Numbered from the stretch's first letter, positions 13,101 to 25,332 are shown. The stretch: DNA of 64,000 nt from Hydractinia symbiolongicarpus (GCF_029227915.1 NC_079883.1:20584001-20648000), one strand, 5' to 3'. Translations and numbers: made by a program. Notes: a model not told the origin generated them from the letters alone.

Positions 13101-16100
13101 TATCTGCAGTCATATGTTATATGTTTTAGTCTGCTAAGAATTCCTGCAATTAGGCTATAACTTCATTGTTTTATATGATAGTAATCACATTTCAGTGTGG
13201 ACCATTGATTAACTGGTTAAACTGTCAATTTTTATGGAGTTAGTAATTTTTGTTTTTAGGCTTCAATAAAGAAACGTTTAAAAGAAACACCAGAGGATCG
13301 AGTTCCTAATAAACGGATTGCAAGCATGAATTCTACTCCTATAACTTCTTTTTCACCTGCATCAATATCACCATCAATGTATGTCTATAATAAACATCAC
13401 ATTTTGTTTAAAACATGTTTCAGAGTTAACTGTACATATCTACTTTAATGACGTCTAGAAGGTTTAAAATCTCACCCTCAGCCAAAACCTGTGACCTGTT
13501 CATAGAAACACTAAAACTAAGACCCTGGGTTTTCTCTCCCATACGTAAAAAAACACTGAAAATTAATTTGCTTCCTACACTGCTTCAGCAAACTGTTAGT
13601 CATTGTAATTGTTAGGCCTTGCTTACAAAATTCGAGTTGTTTTGGTACACAGTTTTTGTACATCTTTTATGTTGGATGGATTGGTCATATCTCCATATGT
13701 ACCAAATAATAAAGATGTAACATTAGGATTCACATTTTAAGAAAAATGAGTCTTAGTAAATGTGTTCAGCGATAAGTTTAAATAGTAAACTATCAAATAA
13801 GCTTTTTTCTAAAACAGTTTTTTCTTTAATACTGTTACACCCAGAGTACAAAGGAATATGTGAAAATCAATTGTGACTTATTCAGGGAAGCGCTTTATTT
13901 ATAAGATACTTTTAAAGTTATTTCTGTATCTAAAGGGATTCAAAATATTCAGTGTATTCATTATTTCTCAAAAATGATGTTTTTTTCTTCAAAATTATTT
14001 ATTGAATATAAAAGCAAATTAAATTGTCTATAGGATAATATAAATATGGAATTTAATTTTTTTTCCAGGTAACCATAAATCCACATCTTTGTTTTTCACT
14101 AAAACATCCGAAACTCCCCTCCGTTTTATTTTTTTCTGCGTCGAATTTATCAATCTCTTTAGCATAACCATAGCAACGGTACCATGTCACATTTTTTCAA
14201 AAAAAGTGCGTTGCTCGTTTTTTATTTAAAAATTTGTGAAAAAATGGATTTTTGCTCGCCCTTTTGCGTTTTAACCTGTCTCTTTCTTTAAATAACCAAA
14301 ATGTACTTAAATTGTGACAAGTCATTTGCAACAGGTATCGATGAGCACATGTGCAAAGTTTTGCTGAGTTTCTCCTTCATGGAGGGGAGTTTCGGACATT
14401 TTAAGTCATGTATACATCGTGAAAAACGAACATCCAAAATTCCTCCTAAAAGAGTTTTTCCCAACCTGACCTGTACAACAATAGCCTATTCAAAGATGTG
14501 CAGAAGGTGTTATAAGCGAACTACTGACAACTCATTAAATATTTAATCTCTGTTAAAAGAAAAATGTTTGAAGTTTGCCGACCAAAAGTAGTAAATCCTT
14601 TTTTATCCTACTTCCAATCAACATTTTTGAAAAATAAATATAGAAAAAACTTATAGAATGCTCAAAGTGAGACTCACACATATTTCTTTGTTCGCTTTTC
14701 AAAAGAAACTGTGTTTGAGGTTTGCCGGCCAAAAGTAGTAAATCCTTTTTTATTTTACTTCCAATCAACATTTTTGAAAAATACATATAGAAGTTGGTAT
14801 AGAATATCAAACTCCACATATTTTTGAAAAAAAAAATTTTGTAAAAAAATTATATTTATATCATTACAGTATCCTTAAGCGAAAAATGAATAAAAAAAAA
14901 GAAATTAAAAAAAATAACAAGAAACCTTTTAGTCTTTAACAATAAAAGAGTATGATAATAATAAAGATGTTTGTATAAATTATACATCACATCAAACAGT
15001 CATTCCTCTAAACATAGAAGGGTTTTATTCTAACATAGCATGGTAAAACTAGCAGTAGAAATGTGCAGGTGTAGAGGGACAGATGTATTAGGCTGTTTGA
15101 CTTTAAATAAGTTAGAGATTAGCAATGCACTTACACCTAATCATCAAGATATAGAAAACATGATCTAATCAGTAGATAAGTTGTTATATATAAAAGACTT
15201 AAAAAGTCGATGGATTCTGTTAAGAATAAAGTATAATTAAGATGTAAAACGAAAGTGATGTTTTGTTCTTCAGTTTTTTTAAATAATGTATATGCAGGGA
15301 AGTAACTACTATTTATGTACACTGTTTGTGCTTTTAAGAAATACACCATCCTTAAAATACGAATCACGCATTGGAAAAGGAGACGTAGTTGCAAGTTATG
15401 GCATTTCGGAGAAAACAAATATTAACTGGAAGGGATGTGCAAAAAAGATTACTATAAAAAATTACAACGACGATTGTAATGTCAAGAAAACTTATCAACA
15501 CATGTTTCAAAAGTTGCAAGAAAAGGCTGATGGTAAGTATAAGTAAGGCCTAAACGAATTTTTTCATTATTTCTATAAAACAATTTACTAAACAACATAA
15601 TTTGTCAAGCATTCATTACAGCAGAGTGGCCACTCCTAATATCTCCGAAATTGCCTAAACAAATGAAAACCCTGCTAAAATTCTCCTTCGTAACCTGAAG
15701 TTTGGATCAAAAATATTGATTCCTCTTAAAATCTACAAAAATTGTTTATGGTGATATCCATTATTTTTTATTAGTAACCTTTTTATGTTTTACTGCGTGT
15801 TATGTGACCAAAATTGAGCATTTGTTTCTCTTGCATCAGGACTGATGAATTATGTCTTCATTACTGCAGTTTTTCAAGCCTTCATTTTAAAAAAATTGAA
15901 GGCTTGATTATCAGTATCTCCTCATTTCCCCTCAAAATTTGGCAAAATCTGCAATAATATAGAATGATTTTTAATGTTATTTAGTGTTTTCTCCTTAAAT
16001 TTGACCCAAAACTTCCTACATACTGTTAAAACCTCCTGAAATTTTAAAGTTTTAAATCTTTGGCCACCCTGTGTATACACATGTTCATCTTTGTGTTGTC

Positions 16101-19100
16101 ATAGTTTTAAACGAAATCATCAACATCTTGTCCAATCAAATGAAACAGAATCTACTATTAGATGAATTTGAAAGTGCTGGCATTAAGTGTTTGGTATGTT
16201 TGTTTTATTGTTATTTTTTGACTCGTTAAACACATAATTTAGGGAGATTAGTGATTTTTTATTTCAGGAAGATGTTTACTATAGTGGACGTATCTGCTGT
16301 GATTCTGTTGGAAGAATCAACTCCAAGTCTATTGTTTTGGAAGGTTCAAAGGAGACATCCGGTGGCCTAAGGATCCCCATCGATTTAAGTCGAGTCAAAA
16401 ATTATTCCCTATTTCCTGGACAGGTTTGTTCCATTATTTTTACTAGTGGTATTGCTGTTGTGATGACTAAAGAACATACACTACTCACGTTTTGTACTTT
16501 TATTTATTTATTGTGTGTGTTTTCTTTGGTTTAGGTATTTGATAATTAACACAGACTCTAGCCTGGATGCCGTCATTAAGAAAACTTTATAATCTCCTTA
16601 AAATAGAATATTTTTGACGTTCTTATATTTTTAATTGTTGTTAAGTCTAAAACAGACTGGTTTTGATGTTAGGAAATTAAACAACTCGCTATTTCATAAT
16701 TAATGTGACAATATGTTTTTATTAGTCGTATACGGTTTACTTGGTTTTACAATTTCTTATGCAAAATCAAGATTTGCAAGTAATTTTATTGAATTATGCT
16801 TCATGACTAGGTTGTTGCAAGTTCTTAAACTTTGTTTCAGATAGTGGCTCTGCAAGGCAAGAATCAAACAGGGGAGAGAATATTTCCATCAACTATCTAC
16901 ACAGTAAGTGTATACCAATTCAAAAATTTTCCAACACTTTTCCAATGTACCTTCCAATTTTAATCTATTTGTAAATGTCAATTGAAAAATTTGATTTGGT
17001 TTTCTTTTCTACAACAGGTTTTTAAGTTTGGAAAGGTGCAAAATTCCAGATAGTATAAAGTTTTCTAAACATGTAAAATTAGATAGAGTAAATGTTTTCA
17101 AGTTTTCCATAAAGTTTTTAGAATCTAAAGCCTGTGTGAACATGCCAGTCAGCATTACAAATAACAAATTTCTTTTCTTTCTGCGTTTAGGGTGATCGAC
17201 TGCCATATTTTTCTGCGACTAAAAAAGAGCTACAAATTGATGAAGGTATTTTGTCATTATAGGTAGCTAGAAAAACCCCGTAGTATGCGCAAGAAAAACA
17301 TTCGTGTTATGGGAACACGAAAAAGTGCTGAATTTAAGGACGGGCGAATATGGACGGCAGAAAAATTCCTGTGGATTTTTAACAGTTTACCAACTAGTCT
17401 GCATTGTCTGTTCAAAAAGACTGTGCGTAGTTTTATTCTGGACTCCTGCAGAGCATTTCATTATGTGCTGACAAACAAAGCAAAGTGGATTTTTTAATAG
17501 CTTTACTAAGACTACAATATAAACAATAAACGTCTGTGAGTAAAATGTTAGCTGCGACTAACGGCAAACAAGTTTCTGTAGATTTTCCACAGGCTAGTGT
17601 TAAATAATGCAAATGCTTTTGTGTTCAGGCCAGTTCACTGTATTTGTAACATCTGGCCCATATGCTACTTGTGACGAAAATACCTTATCATACACACCAC
17701 TCGACGATCTTCTGAATACAGTGGAAACTGAAGCTCCAGATGTCTTAATAATGGTAATTTTAAAAACTCCTTTTTGCGTAATTGCATTACCATAGTACTT
17801 TTTAAAGACCGACAACCGGTGACAAAAAATTGGCACAACAGCAGTTTTGATCATTTTAGTTAAAGAGCATTGATTCGTCAATACTTTGCAGAACTGCAGC
17901 TTTTATATATACGTGTGTATACTAACCAATGCGTTAGTCCCACTTTTTAACATGGAGTTCTGGAATAAACCTCGTCAGGTCCCACGAAGTTTTGAAATGT
18001 CGCAAAAGTAATTACGTTGACGTCATTTTGTTTTTTCCATTAAAATGTTTAACTGCCCTTACTGCTTTAGCTTGGACCATTTGTGGACAGCAAACAACCG
18101 AAGATTGAGGTAAAGTTTGATATACAAATAATGACTGTTGTACTCTCTGAATTTTCCTCCCTGTAATTACCGCTCAGATAACTTTTGTTGCTAACATATT
18201 GCTGTAATGAGAAACAGCCTTGCAATACAAATTTCATTATTTTTAGTTATTGAATAAAATTTTGATGGTGTCACCAACCTAATTATTTTTGGCCAAGCCA
18301 ACAAAACTTAGAATGTCTACAAGATTTTCTAAGTAGTTTTCTTTAAGACCTCCTCTATATTTTATGATGACAGTGCTTTCCTCTGAATACTTCAGGTCTA
18401 AGACACTTATAGATAGTTAACATGTTGACTTATTTTTGGACTCAATTATGTTAAACTATATTTTATTTTTATTTTTTAGAAAGGAGATGTTGATGAGTCA
18501 TTTGAAGAATTATATGAACACTGTCGCGACAAGGTCGCTGCCAGTGTTAAAAAGTAAGAATTGTAATAGAGTTCCTAACATTAAAAAAAAATTAAAAAGC
18601 TGACATGTTTGTCCCTGTAGAAAACGAACTTTGATAGATGTTTTTTTATTTTAGTTTAAAAACAAAGGTTGTGTTTCTCCCATCGCAACGTGATGTTTTC
18701 CACGAGTTTGTTTACCCACAGCCTCCATTTGAAAATGATCCAAACAAAAGGGTGGGTAAACATGTTATTTAATTCTTTGGTTGAACGTACCTAACAACTT
18801 GTCTGATACAATGCCAGCTAAACTCGCCACCCACTGTCACAAGAAATAAGACTTAGTATTAATTTTTTGATGTAATACCAGCTAAATCCCTTTAGCCTTC
18901 GTTTCTGACTGTTTTATCGAGCAAAGCGAACTTCTATTATTTTCTTCTATTTCATTTGATTTTACTTTTTAACGCGGAGCAGAAACAGGTCCCTATGTGT
19001 GCAAGTGAAAAATTTACATCATGCTCCATGACGAATATGGAGAGAACTTTTATCTGCTATAGTAAACAGTTTAAGCAATATTTTAAAGAAGTTCGTCGAA

Positions 19101-22100
19101 AAAATGGCAATCTCGCTCCCAGAGCTTCTTTTTTTACTTTTTAATATATCTGTGCTGGTTCGGCACTAGCCACATATTAGATTGCGAAAAATGAGCCCTT
19201 GAAAAAGATATTTACAATACGCATTCGTTTTCGTTTTTCTGTATGTTTAACAAAAAATATAAGATAATCGGAGAAGGAGAATAAAAAACTGGCTAAGTTA
19301 TGATGCATTGATTTCAAACACGTGCGTAGTGAAAAAACTTATTTTCATACAAAGCAGAAATAAAGGTTACCTTAGAAATGTTACCTGTACGCTCATAGAG
19401 CATTCTGGCTATTGGCCTGCATTGCAGCGTCTTCAAATTTGATGAATCGAACAAAGCTGCGATGAATCAGAACAAAGCAAACGTTAACGGACAACATAGT
19501 TTTTCTGGAGCTTTTTTCTTGTTCTTTTAATTTCGTCACAAACCGAACTGTGCCTGCTTCTAATTCCTCAGAACTTCACATTATTAACACAGTAAAAACC
19601 ACATTGTTTTTTACGGTTTAAATATTTTCTTCTCCGAGTTAACTTATGAAGAAACAGACTTAACATACAAAAAGACGTCCTAGACTTTTTACAGTAACAA
19701 ATTCAAACTTTCTCTTCCAACATCTAATGTTGCGGTTTTAAAACTTTGCAAGAACTTTTTATGTTTCCAAACGACGGCCAACGTCTTGTTCAGGTTCCGC
19801 AATTTGTAAAATAGATACAAACGTACGTATCAGAGCATAATCAAATCTCAAATCATTTATCAAGCTGTAGATCAAGTTAAAGCTATCTTTCCCTGCTTGT
19901 GTCTTAAGTAGAAAATTTTAGCCAACGGTTGCCTCTACCAAAAGACTGATATCAAACTTTATTCGAACTACTAACCTTATTTAACATTCATTTTTTCCAA
20001 TCATTTGTTGTTTTTGTGACGTATTGAATGTTATTGCCTAACACCTACTTAACTTACACAACTCGTATGAACAACGATAAAACGTTTTCAGTTTGTTTTT
20101 TCACAGTGTATTCGAATGAGACAGATTTCTTCAAAATAGCTAGCTCGTTCCAAGAAGAATGTAGAGGAAGCAGGAAAAAAAATTAGGATAACCGGGACTA
20201 AGGGGTTATACTTATCAGTTAAAAAATGACAAATTTCATCAAAATTTTTTTCAAATTTGATTTTTCCTGCTTTATAGTAAAAAAGTAGAAAAAAATAATA
20301 CGTGCTTAAGGTGGCAGTAACCCTTTTAAAAATCGGAAATTTTTTCTTACATAATTAGTTACGAAAGATTGTTTGTAGACTATATATTCATTTTTTTTCT
20401 GTTATAACACTTGTCACGATTTTATGACGAAAATACTATTATCTTTCACCAAAATATTTAGCCTCAACAATTTCTCTTTAAAGTAAAACCATGAATAATT
20501 TATTAGTTCTGCCGAATATAGTTTAAGTCTACGCGCTTGCGAAATTGTACAGAAAGAAATGACGTAATTATAAAGAAAAACGTTAATAACAACAAAGATG
20601 GCGCATTATGTAGAAACTTAAGAGGATCTTCATTATGCTACACTGCACGAGTTTTTTTCAGACATGCTTGGTGAACCATGCAGTCATGATACGGTGTGCG
20701 GAAATCTTTTTATTTGTAATATTTTTCTTTTAACAGTGTTCGATGCAGCAGGGGATGCTAACAAAGAATCTTTTGAAAAAAACAAAAGGCTATTGTTAAA
20801 GTAATAATAATGAACAAAAAAAATCCGCACACCGTTTTAACAGGGTTAACCCAAGGTTCCTTTAAAACCAAAAGCTGATGAAAAATAACGAGATTGTAAA
20901 AAGTTGGAGCTCTGAGAAGCTGATTTTTTTCTTGCTTATGATACATTTTTAAATAGAGATTTCTGCTGACTCAGCAATTTTAGTGTTAAGTTAAAATCAT
21001 TTTATTATGAATTAAGGCCTACATTTTTAGGAAATAATAAAAAAAAATAGTATAAATAAAACGCTGAGTAAATAATTCAGCTATTTGGACAGCTAAAAAA
21101 GTGTTACTGCCACCTTAAATGCCAAATTGACTGCGCTTCCCTTCGCAAAAAACCTTAGATGATCAATTTGGCTGTATTTTCTTTTTTAGATAATGATGAT
21201 GGCAGATCCTTGCACGATCATGATTAATGATGTATGTTTCGGACTCACTTCAACTGATATTTTGTTTCATCTTGGTGCAGAGGAGGTCAGGTATGTGTGA
21301 CCACTTAAATGCAATTAACTTTTTAAAAGGTAAGCAAAAAACAGCCCAAACTTCTAACTTTTAATGCCTTTTACCTGGCAAAATTTGCTAATGTGTGTCT
21401 GTTTTAAAGATATTGAGCAGTCTTTATGGTTTAAAAAAAAAAAGAGTTGACATTGCCATTGTTGGCGTGTTAAGTAATCTAAAAAATATTTTTTTAGCTC
21501 TGTTCGTTCAGACCGTCTGGGAAGGCTTGCTAATCATCTTTTGATGCAGCAATGGTAATTCCTTATTACTTAAATTATTTTTTTTTTGATATTTCTTTAA
21601 TATCGTTTCGAATTTTTATTAGACTAGGGGTTGTGACACCATAATGAGATGATGGGTATTGACTACAACCCCCCAATGACCAGATGTCATTTTTTCAAAG
21701 TATTATGGCAATATTAATTAATGCAATTTTAACTTAAATTGCTGTTTCGTGAGGGATGGACAAATTAAGATTCAACAATATCGAAAGAAATTAGCCATCG
21801 TGGCACTTAACTCGATAAATATTTCTTGCATGGCATTGTTTCGAGATAGTTAATTTTTTTTGTCAGGCATAATGAAACTTTCGTGATTGATTTCTGTGAT
21901 GGACGGAAAAAATCAAACAATAATTAAAATTTTCTTGTAAAACCCAAAATAACAACTTATAAAATTAGTTTTTTAAAATTCTTACGAAATTTCTGTTAAC
22001 ATTTAATAGTATCAATGCATATAATTGCTTTTTTACTACTCTTCATGTTTGTCTGCCCGTCACAAAATTTTCCTACGCCGCACTCACAACTAGTTTACAC

Positions 22101-25100
22101 TCACAACTAGTTTTCAAAAAATTGCATAATACCTGATATGTGTTAGGGTTTTATTTCATTAAATTGAGTTATTGGAAACCCCTATACAAATTTGATAACT
22201 AGAATTTTGACTATGCTTCACTATGCTGTTAACCTAACCCCTGCTGTATATACTCGAAAGTTGACACGATAAGCAGTAGTCCCAGGTTCACAATTCGACC
22301 AGCTACTACTAATATTAGTAGACATGCTTACAAAGTTTAGTAAATCTTTTTTTGTTGGTCAACAAAAATTCATTCCTGTTACACATTTATCATGTGTTTT
22401 AAGTGTTAAAGGGGCACTCCAGTAAAAAAAAATATTTGAAAAAAATGTTATTTTGGTTAACCAATCATAATTATGTCAAAATAAACCTTTTACAATCGTT
22501 TAAAGTCTTTCTTTATACCTTAATCGAGTCGGTAACCATCTTCAATTTCAAATAAATTTGTAAGGTCGCGTAGAGTCAAGAGGACTAGGTCCGAATAGAT
22601 GAGCATACGTCACATCGTGCAGAAAGACGGGAGCTCAGCAGCACGAAGATTATAATTTAGAAAACTTAGAATCGGATAATTCTCTTCATGAAAAAGACTT
22701 TACAAAGCTACTGCCATGCGACTTCGAACCTCTTGTGTGTCACAAGGGAGAAATTAATAATGATGCAAACTGACGAGGTGTCTTTTACTGACTCAAAGTA
22801 ACGTTCTTAGAAAAATATTTTCTTTTTAAAGAAATAAAAAATATATTTAATCGCTTTTTTTTAACATTCTTTTCGTCAAAAAACTTTAATCATTTGCTTC
22901 AGTAAAAAAACTTTCTTACTTACAAGCAAATTTATTTTTATTTCACAGTTCAGCAATATCATTTCTCCGCACGTTTTTTTTTTGCGCACAAATGCAAACA
23001 AATTTTATGTAACGTTGAAACTTTCTCCGTGATGGAGGACCATTAAAATGCGTGATCGAAAGATCGAACAATGTTCTTATCGTGATAAGGTATTAATATT
23101 GTATAAATAAAAATCATTCTTATGATTATAAATATAGGTCATAAATGCGTTGTAGATGCTACTGATTTATAAGTGGTTGTTTTGACAAAGCTGAAACTGC
23201 ATTATCAGCATTACATGCAGCCTTAAGGAGTAACAAAGATTGAAGACAATGGGCACATTTACCCCCTGGCAGGTCCTTCCATCAAAAAAGTTTCGTTACT
23301 TGAGCGTTACGAAAGATGCAGGTGTAACTAAAAAACCTTTTTGTCTGTGTTTGTATTGGAAATTGGTATAGTCATGTGTTTTTATTTTATATAATGTACA
23401 AAACGTTTTTTGGTTGTGTTCTGTGGATACAAGTACAAAAAATGAAATAAGAAGAAACGAGAAACTTTGACCGCGTTCACTAGATAAAATGGGATTCTGT
23501 GAAAACTGACTTCTTTACACTTCTCTGATCGATTGGTACATCGAAACGCAGAGCAACTTACCATTTTTTAAAGATTTAAACATAAATCACATACAAAAAG
23601 CAATTTAAATGTAAGCTATAGGTCTTAACATGAACGTTCTCTGCGCTCGCTTAAACTTTCTGCACGATGTGATGTTATTATTTTTAATCGGGCCCAGTCC
23701 TACATGAAATCGCGCCTGTCTGTTTGTGAAGTAAGTTTTGATTTCTTATGCTTTTCTGAGTACGTATTAAAGAAAAAAGAAAAAAGTGATTTATACTGCA
23801 GTTCCCCTTTATCCACACTTGTTCGAGCTTCTATCTTGGCTGATTTTAGTATTTGATTTATTCTCTTGAACTTATATTGCTAATCCTTCTCTATTCCAAA
23901 CAAATGTTTCGGGTTAAACTGTGTTTTAACAGTAGGACTCTTTCAGAGCAAATGTATTGGTTGACTTGGTCCAACGACAGTGGCTGTAGATTGTTCAGTT
24001 TCAACATTTTTTCATGGCAGTATCAACCATCTTTGTGTGTTATTCTCAGATACTCGTAGCGGTAGTATTTAATCCGAAATGATGTTACTTGCTGTAGCAT
24101 GTCTTCTAGTTTTTCAATGAAAAGACTGCCAACTACTTGCGTACAGTACATTTGATATTAACGCCTTTGGATGATAATCACAGCATTTCTTATGTTCATA
24201 TAACCTGTCATGTTTTTTTTTTCCTACTTTTTTATTGATTAAAACATTTAAGTTCTTTAAAACTAACGAAGATGCAATTTTTTACAACATTTTGGAGTGT
24301 TTTACTAAGCAGTACCCTGCTTTTAGAAAGTGATTCCTAATGGTAGTGTAAATTTACGCAAAATGTGTGATCTAGATATATGCCGTTCCGAGATGTTCAT
24401 TTACACAAACAGTTTTTGACCTCCTTAGCAATTTAGGCTGCAAACTGCTATAAATATTTTTTCATTTGATCATTTAAAAATTCTTTTATTTCGCGAAAAG
24501 TTAAGTGAAAAATATTAAAATTTCAGAAGCACTTATTAAAAATTTCCTGATCGCTAATTCTCTTCGTGCGTTACTCCGTATTATGCATGCTTTAACTTCT
24601 ACACGAGTTTGTTCTTTGTGTTGTCTCTATTATTACCCGTTTATACCTACTGCGCATACTCAGCCGTCTAAATATTATATTCGTATTACCCGTTTATACC
24701 TACTGCGCATACTCAGCCGTCTAATATTATATTCGTATTACCCGTTTATACCTACTGCGCATACTCAGCAGTCTAAATATTATTTTTTGCGCCTACTTTT
24801 TTTAGCGCCTCTGCGCTAAGAAAAGTCACAGTTTTAGAAATTAGTCAACCTGTCAGTGTGTATCTACTTCCAGTGTGGGGCTATTTATTTCTTATAGTTA
24901 TTGATGCGTATCTATTTCTATGACACTAGCTATTATCCACTGCACCCTACTTCAGAAGATGTCAACTTGGATTACGAACGTTTTGAAAGCCATTGTTTTA
25001 TGCCAGTGACACCGGATGTTTTGATCGTACCTTCCGATTTGAGGTACTTTATGAAGGTGAGGGAAAGTAACCTATTTTATGCCGCCCTGAATCAATCAGG

Positions 25101-25332
25101 AAAGGGCAATCACAACTTCAGCTTTCGTTGGAAATGCCGCACATTTGAGATAACATTAATTTTATTTTAATTGCAGGATATTGATGGCTGCTTCTGTGTT
25201 AACCCGGGGCGTTTAGTCAAAGGTCAGACTGGCGGTACCTACTTAAAAATGCTGGTTAAACCAAGGAAGCCACAAAACGCTGATAAATCATCTGTGGTTG
25301 TGCATAGCATAGCGCAAATTGTTAAACTGTAA
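1189..25332 (+). CDS. POLA2: DNA polymerase alpha subunit B (POLA2), 18 coding exons
   Basis: Regulatory B subunit of the nuclear DNA polymerase alpha-primase complex, which makes RNA-DNA primers at origins and on the lagging strand. Exons: 1189-1279, 9243-9370, 10094-10164, 10753-10819, 13260-13378, 15339-15532, 16105-16193, 16268-16423, 16841-16903, 17191-17245, 17629-17753, 18071-18109, 18480-18553, 18655-18751, 21190-21290, 21498-21554, 24930-25056, 25177-25332. All junctions are GT-AG and the phases sum to 602 aa plus TAA; human POLA2 is about 598 aa. Layout: N-terminal helical domain (residues 1-75), Ser/Thr-Pro-rich linker (75-160), then OB and inactive phosphoesterase domains. Motifs include SLFPGQ (~300), FLPSQRD (~429), YPQPPF (~441), GLTSTDILFHLGAEE (~473), PVTPDVLIVPSDLRYF (~533) and VNPGRLVKGQTGGTY (~558). 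The exon 4 start is least certain because a second AG lies a few bases downstream. Introns 1, 4, 14 and 16 are swollen by transposons. Confidence 0.95.
1350..1760. repeat. Field of GGGAAAC / GTTTCCC inverted motifs
   Basis: About a dozen GGGAAAC or GTTTCCC (or GGAAACC) motifs occur in roughly 400 bp of POLA2 intron 1. Several are paired as palindromes, for example GGGAAACGGTTTCCC at 1362-1376. The motif recurs on both strands with irregular spacing, so this is not a simple tandem repeat. Function unknown. Confidence 0.6.
1765..1955. repeat. Short copy of the ACCAGCAGTATTTTAAAGTA minisatellite family
   Basis: About four degenerate units of the repeat that is expanded at 61470-62215. The downstream flank also matches: both loci continue into AGCAACA-rich sequence ending near CAAAGGTG. 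This is therefore a second copy of one dispersed element, not an independent array. Confidence 0.6.
2165..2475. repeat. CGTCTTAA-rich AT-rich repeat field
   Basis: Intronic stretch in which CGTCTTA and AATTCGTCT variants recur about ten times. It opens with AGGGATCGTC, the same leader that opens the inverted-terminal-repeat element at 4969. No matching right end was found, so it may be a truncated relative. Confidence 0.35.
3230..4270 (+). repeat. Left arm of a large inverted repeat (POLA2 intron 1)
   Basis: This arm matches the reverse complement of 5935-7630. Matching blocks include TTATTATGAAGAAC, GGCTGGTGCATTACACTGAG, AAGTCCAGAAGTTC, CAGCCCTGCCCTCGG and GACTTCTGCGATAT. Further in there are weaker matches through ATTTATCATCGTCTTAGGAG and CCGACGCAA. 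Identity looks roughly 75-88% by eye. The stretch at about 3375-3750 has no partner in the right arm, so it was gained here or lost there. No protein-coding signal was recognised. Confidence 0.7.
4969..5916. mobile_element. 948-bp non-autonomous element with AGGGA...TCCCT inverted termini
   Basis: The left end, AGGGATCGTCTCAAAATGTT, and the reverse complement of the right end, AGGGACTGCCTCAAAATGTT, match at 17 of 20 positions. The interior has no coding potential. It is packed with TACGAAC/GTTCGTA motifs on both strands and has four imperfect ~60-bp tandem units at about 5360-5575 (core GTTTTCATGATTTTTAAA). Target duplication is unclear: left flank TATTA, right flank AAATA. It lies between the arms of the large inverted repeat. 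Confidence 0.7.
6417..7452. mobile_element. TTAA-flanked MITE with GGTGACAGTATACC termini
   Basis: The left end GGTGACAGTATACCTTT pairs with the right end AAAGGTATACCGTCACC, with one mismatch. Both sides are flanked by TTAA (6413-6416 and 7453-7456), the target duplication used by piggyBac and Kolobok transposases. The interior is AT-rich and noncoding, with a perfect 18-bp hairpin at 7186-7225. It resembles the element at 20310-21114 only at the termini (GGTGRCAGTA). Confidence 0.75.
7186..7225. repeat. Perfect 18-bp stem, 4-nt loop hairpin
   Basis: TAGAATCGTGTAATTATT is followed by ATTA and then its exact reverse complement. It lies in the right part of the TTAA element. Confidence 0.85.
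8320..8358. repeat. Perfect 17-bp stem, 5-nt loop hairpin
   Basis: AATTTATCCCACGATAC, loop AGAGA, then the exact reverse complement. It lies in POLA2 intron 1 outside any recognised element. The rest of 7631-9242 is AT-rich intron in which I see nothing else. Confidence 0.85.
11748..11775 (-). other. Hammerhead-ribozyme-like core downstream of a Penelope-like relic
   Basis: Read on the minus strand: CTTGATAATGGG, a short loop, then ATACCCGAAAC. This resembles a degenerate hammerhead core (CUGANGA, stem II, GAAA), with GGGT/ACCC as stem II. It lies just past the 3' end of the antisense reverse transcriptase relic at 11849-12436, where Penelope-like elements carry hammerheads. The CUGANGA box is imperfect, so cleavage activity is doubtful. 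Confidence 0.4.
11849..12436 (-). pseudogene. Penelope-like element reverse transcriptase relic
   Basis: Minus-strand remnant in POLA2 intron 4. From high to low coordinate one reads FNKKLYQQVDGVAMESPLGP, then NAFLC, WLDNCPDEFK and a decayed YVNDIFALFQSP (the catalytic Y-x-D-D region). A later open stretch holds VFTHTLTN, YKFNMIYTLI and WSLFHQVL. This order is characteristic of Penelope-like reverse transcriptases (palm, then thumb). Several stops and frameshifts break it and no endonuclease domain is visible. It is dead, and intron removal makes it silent for POLA2. Confidence 0.8.
14098..14405. mobile_element. Small element with ~20-bp inverted termini
   Basis: AAACATCCGAAACTCCCCTCC at the left pairs with GGAGGGGAGTTTCGGACATTTT at the right with one or two mismatches. 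The ~310-bp interior is noncoding. It lies in POLA2 intron 5. Confidence 0.5.
14565..14830. repeat. Direct repeat, two ~120-bp units
   Basis: The units start near 14567 and 14710. They share AAAAGTAGTAAATCCTTTTT, ACTTCCAATCAACATTTTTG and a CACATATTT tail. Noncoding, intronic (POLA2 intron 5). Confidence 0.7.
18752..20305. other. POLA2 intron 14, left part
   Basis: AT-rich intronic sequence without a recognisable gene. The short open frame at 18956-19144 has no recognisable domain. Nothing else is supported here. Confidence 0.5.
20310..21114. mobile_element. TTAA-flanked MITE with GGTGGCAGTAAC termini
   Basis: The left end GGTGGCAGTAAC is the exact reverse complement of the right end GTTACTGCCACC. 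TTAA flanks both sides (20306-20309 and 21115-21118). The interior is noncoding and about half of it recurs at 41940-42335 (shared blocks TTGTCACGATTTTAT, CCTCAACAATT, AAAGATGGCGCATTAT, GATCTTCATTATGCTACACT). Probably a piggyBac- or Kolobok-mobilised element in POLA2 intron 14. Confidence 0.8.
22410..23808. mobile_element. Kolobok/T2-like element carrying a THAP exon
   Basis: The left end AGGGGCACTCCAGTA matches the reverse complement of the right end, AGGGGAACTGCAGTA, with two mismatches. TTAA precedes the left end (22406-22409) and TTAT follows the right (23809-23812), consistent with a decayed TTAA duplication. A THAP-type zinc-finger exon lies inside on the minus strand. THAP plus TTAA is the combination seen in Kolobok transposons. 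No catalytic domain is recognisable in the 1.4 kb, so this copy is non-autonomous or internally deleted. Confidence 0.6.
23475..23564 (-). pseudogene. THAP-type zinc-finger first exon (fragment)
   Basis: The minus strand from ATG at 23564 reads MVSCSAFRCTNRSEK, then KEVSFHRIP. THAP domains start this way: Met-Val, C-x4-C, an N-R pair and a SFHRxP motif. The second half of the domain (W, the C-x2-H zinc ligands and AVPTIF) is absent, so this is either a first exon or a truncated copy. It lies inside the TTAA-type element in POLA2 intron 16. Confidence 0.65.
24631..24788. repeat. Three tandem units of ~53 bp
   Basis: Units starting at 24631, 24684 and 24736 share TATTACCCGTTTATACCTAC and TGCGCATACTCAGC. 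They lie at the 3' end of POLA2 intron 16, about 140 bp before exon 17. The open frame across them is a by-product of the repeat. Confidence 0.9.

Noticed and set aside
17285-17497. 70-codon forward open frame in POLA2 intron 10
   Set aside because: Lies between two well-supported coding exons, has no homology to POLA2 and no recognisable domain.
24505-24819. 104-codon open frame
   Set aside because: Produced by the three 53-bp tandem units; no domain and no splice or start support.
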